Shown in pieces: positions 60,367 to 64,000 of a stretch of 64,000 nucleotides of DNA. The notes under the pieces were generated by a model that saw only the letters and a program-made list of their open reading frames with translations, was not told the DNA's origin and searched no databases. The translations under genes and the position numbers were made by a program. Origin of the DNA: Adiantum capillus-veneris (taxonomy: Eukaryota; Streptophyta; Polypodiopsida; Polypodiales; Pteridaceae); assembly GCA_014529385.2 (NCBI GenBank), contig CM043969.1, forward strand, positions 28,908,946-28,972,945, read 5' to 3'. The number at the start of each line of letters is the position of its first letter. Position 1 is the first letter of the stretch.

Positions 60367-61328
60367 ATGACTTTAGCATATCTCACCAAGGCTATTCAAG
60401 AGATCCTTAGAGACAATCGTGCTCCGCAAAACAATCATATGTATCCAAGAAGGGAGCAACAATGGTGCTCAGTATGCTATGGACCGCATAGTACCAGTGA
60501 ATTCCCTACATTTAGAGTAAAATTCAATGGGAACTGCAATGCTTGTGGGATGTATGGTCATCAAGCTAAGGATTGCATAGTATTTAAGCGCGCAATGGCC
60601 AATAGACCAACCTTAGCATGGACAGACACACCTCAAGTGCCTGCATTGATGCCGGCCCCACCTCTTGAACAAACAACACAACACATGGTCCCTACGGCCC
60701 AAAATGTTGTTCAACACCCTTACCACCTCTAGTGCTAGGACCACAACCAGCACATCCAAGAATCACTTCTATGAATCAAGTGGGTTGTGAGTCATCTATT
60801 GCTTGTTTGGAAGGTTGTGAGGAAGATATAGATCCTAATATTGCCTATGGGATGGATGTGCTTGAAGAAAGTCCACAATACTACATGGAGGACTATTGGG
60901 GACAAGTCAAACATGTATATCAAGTAGCTGCTCTTGCGGCAAGAGGTCAAAATATCAATTACACTGCTAAGAGACCACCTCTTCAATGCTATGAGTGTGG
61001 AGGTTCGCATCGTGTAGCCAAGTGTCCTATTAGGCTACAAAAGAACGCCACACTAATGCAAACCAATCAAGCAAGCACGTTTACAATGCTGATACTCATG
61101 TGTAATTGATGTGGCATAGATCGTTTGATTGCCCAATGTCCAAATAATCCAAATGCACCGAAGATCACGCCATTAAACATGATTGAAGTTACCGAGGAGC
61201 CATCACAAAGTACACCTGTGGTACCAGTAAACCTACTCACACGAGCGATGCTCCAAAAACAGATATATATTCTTGAGGAAAGAGACACGGCATCAATTGA
61301 CCAATCTCAGAAAAAGAAGAAAACATGA
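60367..61328 (+). pseudogene. zinc-knuckle region of element Z
   Basis: Frames 60367-60732, 60732-61109 and 61125-61328 carry CNACGMYGHQAKDC, CYECGGSHRVAKC (without the third Gly-His spacing of a normal CCHC) and a third knuckle interrupted by TGA at 61107 (CNxCGIDRLIAQC). Shifts and stops separate the frames. Such multiple knuckles resemble those in element G3 and would bind the element RNA. Confidence 0.75.
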
Positions 61329-61406
61329 AGGAAGAGATCGCAAAAAGCAGCAAAGTCAGACCCCAGTTCAAAGACCAACATAGGGACTGGTGATGACCCC
61401 GTATAT

Positions 61407-63088
61407 ATGAACGACGCTGAAGAGGATTCTGATTCAAGTGAAATCATGGAGACCAGAACGTCCACTAAGATAGAAACCAACAAGGAAGATCTTCATGAGC
61501 CACAATGGCAGGGATCCAAGAAGAAGATAGGAACTTATCCAAACCCTACAGAGGAGATTGAGCGAGTCAAGAAATTAAGGAGTTTGTTAGAAGATACCCA
61601 AAGGGATCTAGAACCAACACCTAGGCAGATCCATATTACAGATACCGTGTTCCCTATGCAACAACAACCTCACCAATTCCATAGACCCTTAGCCATGCCT
61701 AGTGTCATCCAAGAAGAAAGTGACTTAAAGTCATGGGAAAGTGGTCATACTCACTTCTTGATGGAAAGAATGTTTACAGAGGGACTACTTGATCCTATCA
61801 AAGAAATGGAGATCCCATCTTCCCCATGTCAAGGGACTCAAGGCCAAAAGGTTCCGTTAAACATTGCCAAATTGATGGATTTCATGTCTTCAGAAGTTAG
61901 AACCACCATCATGTCCAAACTATATAAAGACCCTGAGCTAGTCTCAGCTTTTCGAGCCTTTCTCAATGGAGAACTGAAGTTTGGGCTACCACAATTTGCA
62001 CAGATGGATGGAGCTGGGGAGATGCCAACAGAGGAGGAACACTTAGATCCACAACCCAACCTAGATGAGAACCTTGTTATAGAAATACATGTTAACAAGT
62101 TGGGACAATACTTTGAGGGTGATGAATCCAATGCAACCATACCAATCACTACTAAGGGATTAAATGTGAAGGGAATCCTTGATGGTGGCACTGGGGTTAG
62201 CATTGTGACTAAAAATTGCTGGGAAACTATGGGAAGACCTCAACTTGCGACCACAACCATAGTAGTGAAGATGGCCAATGGGTCTATTGTTAAACCTATT
62301 GGGATGCTAGAAGATCTCAAGATCAAGGTCTTTGGACATAAAATAAGGATTACCTTCATTGTTATGGATTTCTCCAAACACACTATGGCATCGGAGATGA
62401 TCTTAGGACATCCTTTCATGAGGGAAGCAAAAATGGTGCATGACTGGTCTAAAAACCATGTCTACTTGCAGTTCCAAGATTCTGTAATTCGAGTGGATCT
62501 TGTTACTGGTCGATCACATCCTCTAGGAAACAGGTTTATAATTGATCATAGATCTGACACTCACAGTTCACTCGGCCCCATTGCAGTATTGTTACATGTG
62601 TAAAGCGGACACTGATGTTGGGGAAGATTCTCCTTATATGGATGTACTACCTGGGATGACTAAGTCGGACAATGTGGATTGGGTCCACCTAGCAGCAACC
62701 ATAGACACTTGGGGGAATAGGGGGACGATCTGGGTAATACCTAAGGGGGATGAAATGCCACCACTCGTACCCTTAAATATGCTGGAAGCAATGCATATAG
62801 CTTTTGATGAAAGTTTGACTGGCATTGGACCGAGTAGCGCCTCACAAGACTATAGCCCACACGATTTGGGGTCAAAATCATCAGTTGAAATTGACTCTGA
62901 GGACGAAGAATCTCAGTTAAATCTTAGTGCAAATGTGGGGACAAACCATTCAGGGTCCAGTGGTAACCTAGATGACAATTTATCCAATGGAGCAGAAGAC
63001 ACAAGTAGTGATTCATCTAGTGACTCTTCACTAGAGATCGGTTGTGATCGAGAATTAAACAAGAAGAGTAAGAGATATAAGAGGCGAC
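61407..63088 (+). pseudogene. protease and following region of element Z
   Basis: The frame 61407-62603 (398 residues) starts with acidic sequence and reaches KLGQYFEGDESNATIPITTK and GLNVKGILDGGTGVSIVTKN near residues 245-270, the retropepsin active site, where DGGT is changed from DSG/DTG. SEMILGHPFMREAKMVHDWS near residue 330 corresponds to the ILGRPF block. A frame shift near 62560 leads to 62542-63088, acidic and Ser-rich (SSDSSSDSSLEIG), before the Copia LTR cuts it. The match to G3 (YEGKEGNTTLPM, LDSGAG) indicates related families. Confidence 0.8.
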
Positions 63089-63315
63089 TGTTGGAATTAG
63101 GGTTGCAGAGAAACACACACAGCTTGGAGAAGACGAAGGAAGCTCAAGGCACACAATAGAGAGTGTGTTACTTAGTGTGCAATGGAAAGATAGATAGCCC
63201 TAGAGTGATGGGTGTATATACAATGCACGGGGGAAAAAACCTCCTAAAGAGGGAAAAAATGCCCCGGCAGTCCTAGTGTGTTCACACACATCACTACCAC
63301 ATGTATATGGTAACA
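63089..63315 (-). repeat. 3' LTR of Copia element E
   Basis: On the plus strand TGTTGGAATTAGGG ... GGTAACA, 227 bp. TATATA is at 63215-63220. Target duplication candidate GCGAC (63084-63088) awaits its partner beyond the window. Confidence 0.85.
63215..63220 (-). promoter_or_regulatory. TATA box of Copia E LTR
   Basis: TATATA in the minus-strand context TGTATATACACC, about 95 bp from the LTR start on that strand. Confidence 0.55.
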
Positions 63316-63327
63316 AATCCCCCCTGG
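63316..63327 (-). other. polypurine tract of Copia E
   Basis: Minus strand CCAGGGGGGATT directly before the LTR start TGTTACC. Confidence 0.8.
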
Positions 63328-63390
63328 AGTGATGCGGTGAACGAGAGCTGGCACATGAGTAAAGGGAAGTGCCATGCCCTGAGGACAGGA

Positions 63391-64000
63391 TCAGTCCACA
63401 AAGGGGAGTAAGCCCAAAGCTTTGCGGAAAGCTTCAAGCTTCTCATGAGACAATGCCTTTGTGAAAAGATCTGCAAGGTTGTCCTGTGTTGGCACATAAG
63501 CCAAGCTGATCTCTCCTGCTGAGAGCCTCTCCCTGACATAGTGGTAATGCACCTCAATGTGCTTTGTGCGAGCATGAAAAACTGGGTTCCTCGCAACTGC
63601 CAATGCGCTCTGACTGTCAGTGTAGATAGTGTTGGCAGTGTCCTGTCCAACACCCAAGTCAGCCATAAGGCGTCTGAGCCATGCACACTCAACCGTAGCT
63701 GTGAAGACTGCCCTGTACTCAGCCTCACAACTCAAAGTGGCCACAGTAGGTTGCTTCTTGCTCAACCATGATATACATGAACTGCCAAGCATGAAACAAA
63801 AACCACTTGTGGACACTCGCGTGTCAAAACAACCAGCCCAATCTGAGTCCGAAAAAGCATGTAAGTCTGGCGGCAATGATCCCCCCTTGGGATAAAACAA
63901 GCCAAGATCTAAAGTGCCACTAAGGTAGCGGAAAATCCTCTTGACAGCCTGCCAATGCTTAGACCCTGGGCTATGCATAAATCTGCTGACCTGCGAGACT
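63391..64000 (-). CDS. Copia pol, C-terminal RNase H (partial)
   Basis: The frame is open from the window edge to the stop at 63391, about 203 codons in the window. It reads HSPGSKHWQAVKRIFRYLSG, then the RNase H domain: SDSDWAGCFDTRVSTSGF (first Asp), SCEAEYRAVFTATVECAWLR (Glu), IYTDSQSALAVARNP (Asp), and RTKHIEVHYHYVRERL (His). All the key residues of the Copia RNase H are present and no stop occurs. It ends FTKALSHEKLEAFRKALGLL. This enzyme removes the RNA strand after reverse transcription. Confidence 0.95.
   Translation of the reverse strand, partial: VSQVSRFMHSPGSKHWQAVKRIFRYLSGTLDLGLFYPKGGSLPPDLHAFSDSDWAGCFDTRVSTSGFCFMLGSSCISWLSKKQPTVATLSCEAEYRAVFTATVECAWLRRLMADLGVGQDTANTIYTDSQSALAVARNPVFHARTKHIEVHYHYVRERLSAGEISLAYVPTQDNLADLFTKALSHEKLEAFRKALGLLPFVD

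Larger units (their letters stand above)
57474..63088 (+). mobile_element. Ty3/Gypsy element Z (LTR, gag, protease)
   Basis: The 5' LTR (57474-58052) lies at the end of element G3. Primer-binding site, leader, gag, zinc knuckles and protease follow. The element is cut by a Copia LTR at 63089, so reverse transcriptase and integrase are not seen and the 3' LTR is outside the window. The site TGGCACCGTTGTCGGGGA is the Athila/Tat type, which supports that lineage. Confidence 0.85.
63089..64000 (-). mobile_element. Ty1/Copia element (E), 3' end in window
   Basis: On the minus strand the end of pol with an intact RNase H (64000-63391), a polypurine tract and the 3' LTR (63315-63089) are present. 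The rest lies outside the window. It is inserted in element Z. The intact frame and complete LTR ends suggest a young copy. Confidence 0.9.

Overview
The window is nuclear DNA from a land plant and consists almost entirely of transposable elements and simple repeats. Evidence for a plant: many Ty1/Copia and Ty3/Gypsy LTR retrotransposons; tRNA-iMet-type primer-binding sites of plant Copia form; a dual-RNase-H Gypsy element of the plant Tat lineage; an Athila/Tat-type primer-binding site near 58.06 kb; and long (GA/CT)n tracts. I see no single-copy cellular gene, rRNA, tRNA or CRISPR array. Several traits, such as a LINE whose ORF1 looks coiled-coil plus RRM instead of the usual angiosperm form, would fit a non-angiosperm (for example a fern), but the sequence alone does not prove this.

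Layout. 1-3.1 kb: AT-rich non-coding DNA with two poly(G) tracts, a tandem duplication and a 182-bp foldback. 3.1-8.67 kb: an old minus-strand Copia element whose reverse transcriptase is split by an 805-bp solo LTR with a perfect 5-bp target duplication. 8.8-11 kb: two related LTRs with no recognisable genes between them. 11.2-12.4 kb: an unidentified decayed reading frame. 12.4-16.85 kb: Copia remains in conflicting orientations (plus-strand integrase facing minus-strand protease and gag). 17.2-22.3 kb: a nearly complete LINE with ORF1 and ORF2, the latter broken by three stop codons. 24.4-26.3 kb: a decayed Gypsy gag related to the one at 53 kb.

28.6-29.1 kb: nested hairpins. 29.56-46.6 kb: a nest. 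An older gag-bearing LTR element (called H here) appears to hold an inverted 2.75-kb solo LTR (31907-34652, TSD ATAG) and a full 11-kb Tat-type Gypsy element (35339-46343, TSD GCAG). The solo LTR and the Tat element are the same family. 46.6-51.95 kb: a gag-only minus-strand LTR element (called Y). 51.95-57.47 kb: a Gypsy element (G3) cut off in its reverse transcriptase. 57.47-63.09 kb: another Gypsy element (Z) with LTR, gag, zinc knuckles and protease. 63.09-64 kb: the 3' LTR and RNase H end of a young minus-strand Copia that inserted into Z and runs off the window.

These elements do not form a pathway. The window records successive insertions. Most in-frame stops in the broken genes fit C-to-T change at CAG, CAA or CGA codons, as expected for methylated and silenced DNA. 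No clearly new biological system is demonstrated. The best leads are the large inverted LTR pair, a possible LTR-encoded first exon for gag in element Y, and the unusual LINE ORF1.
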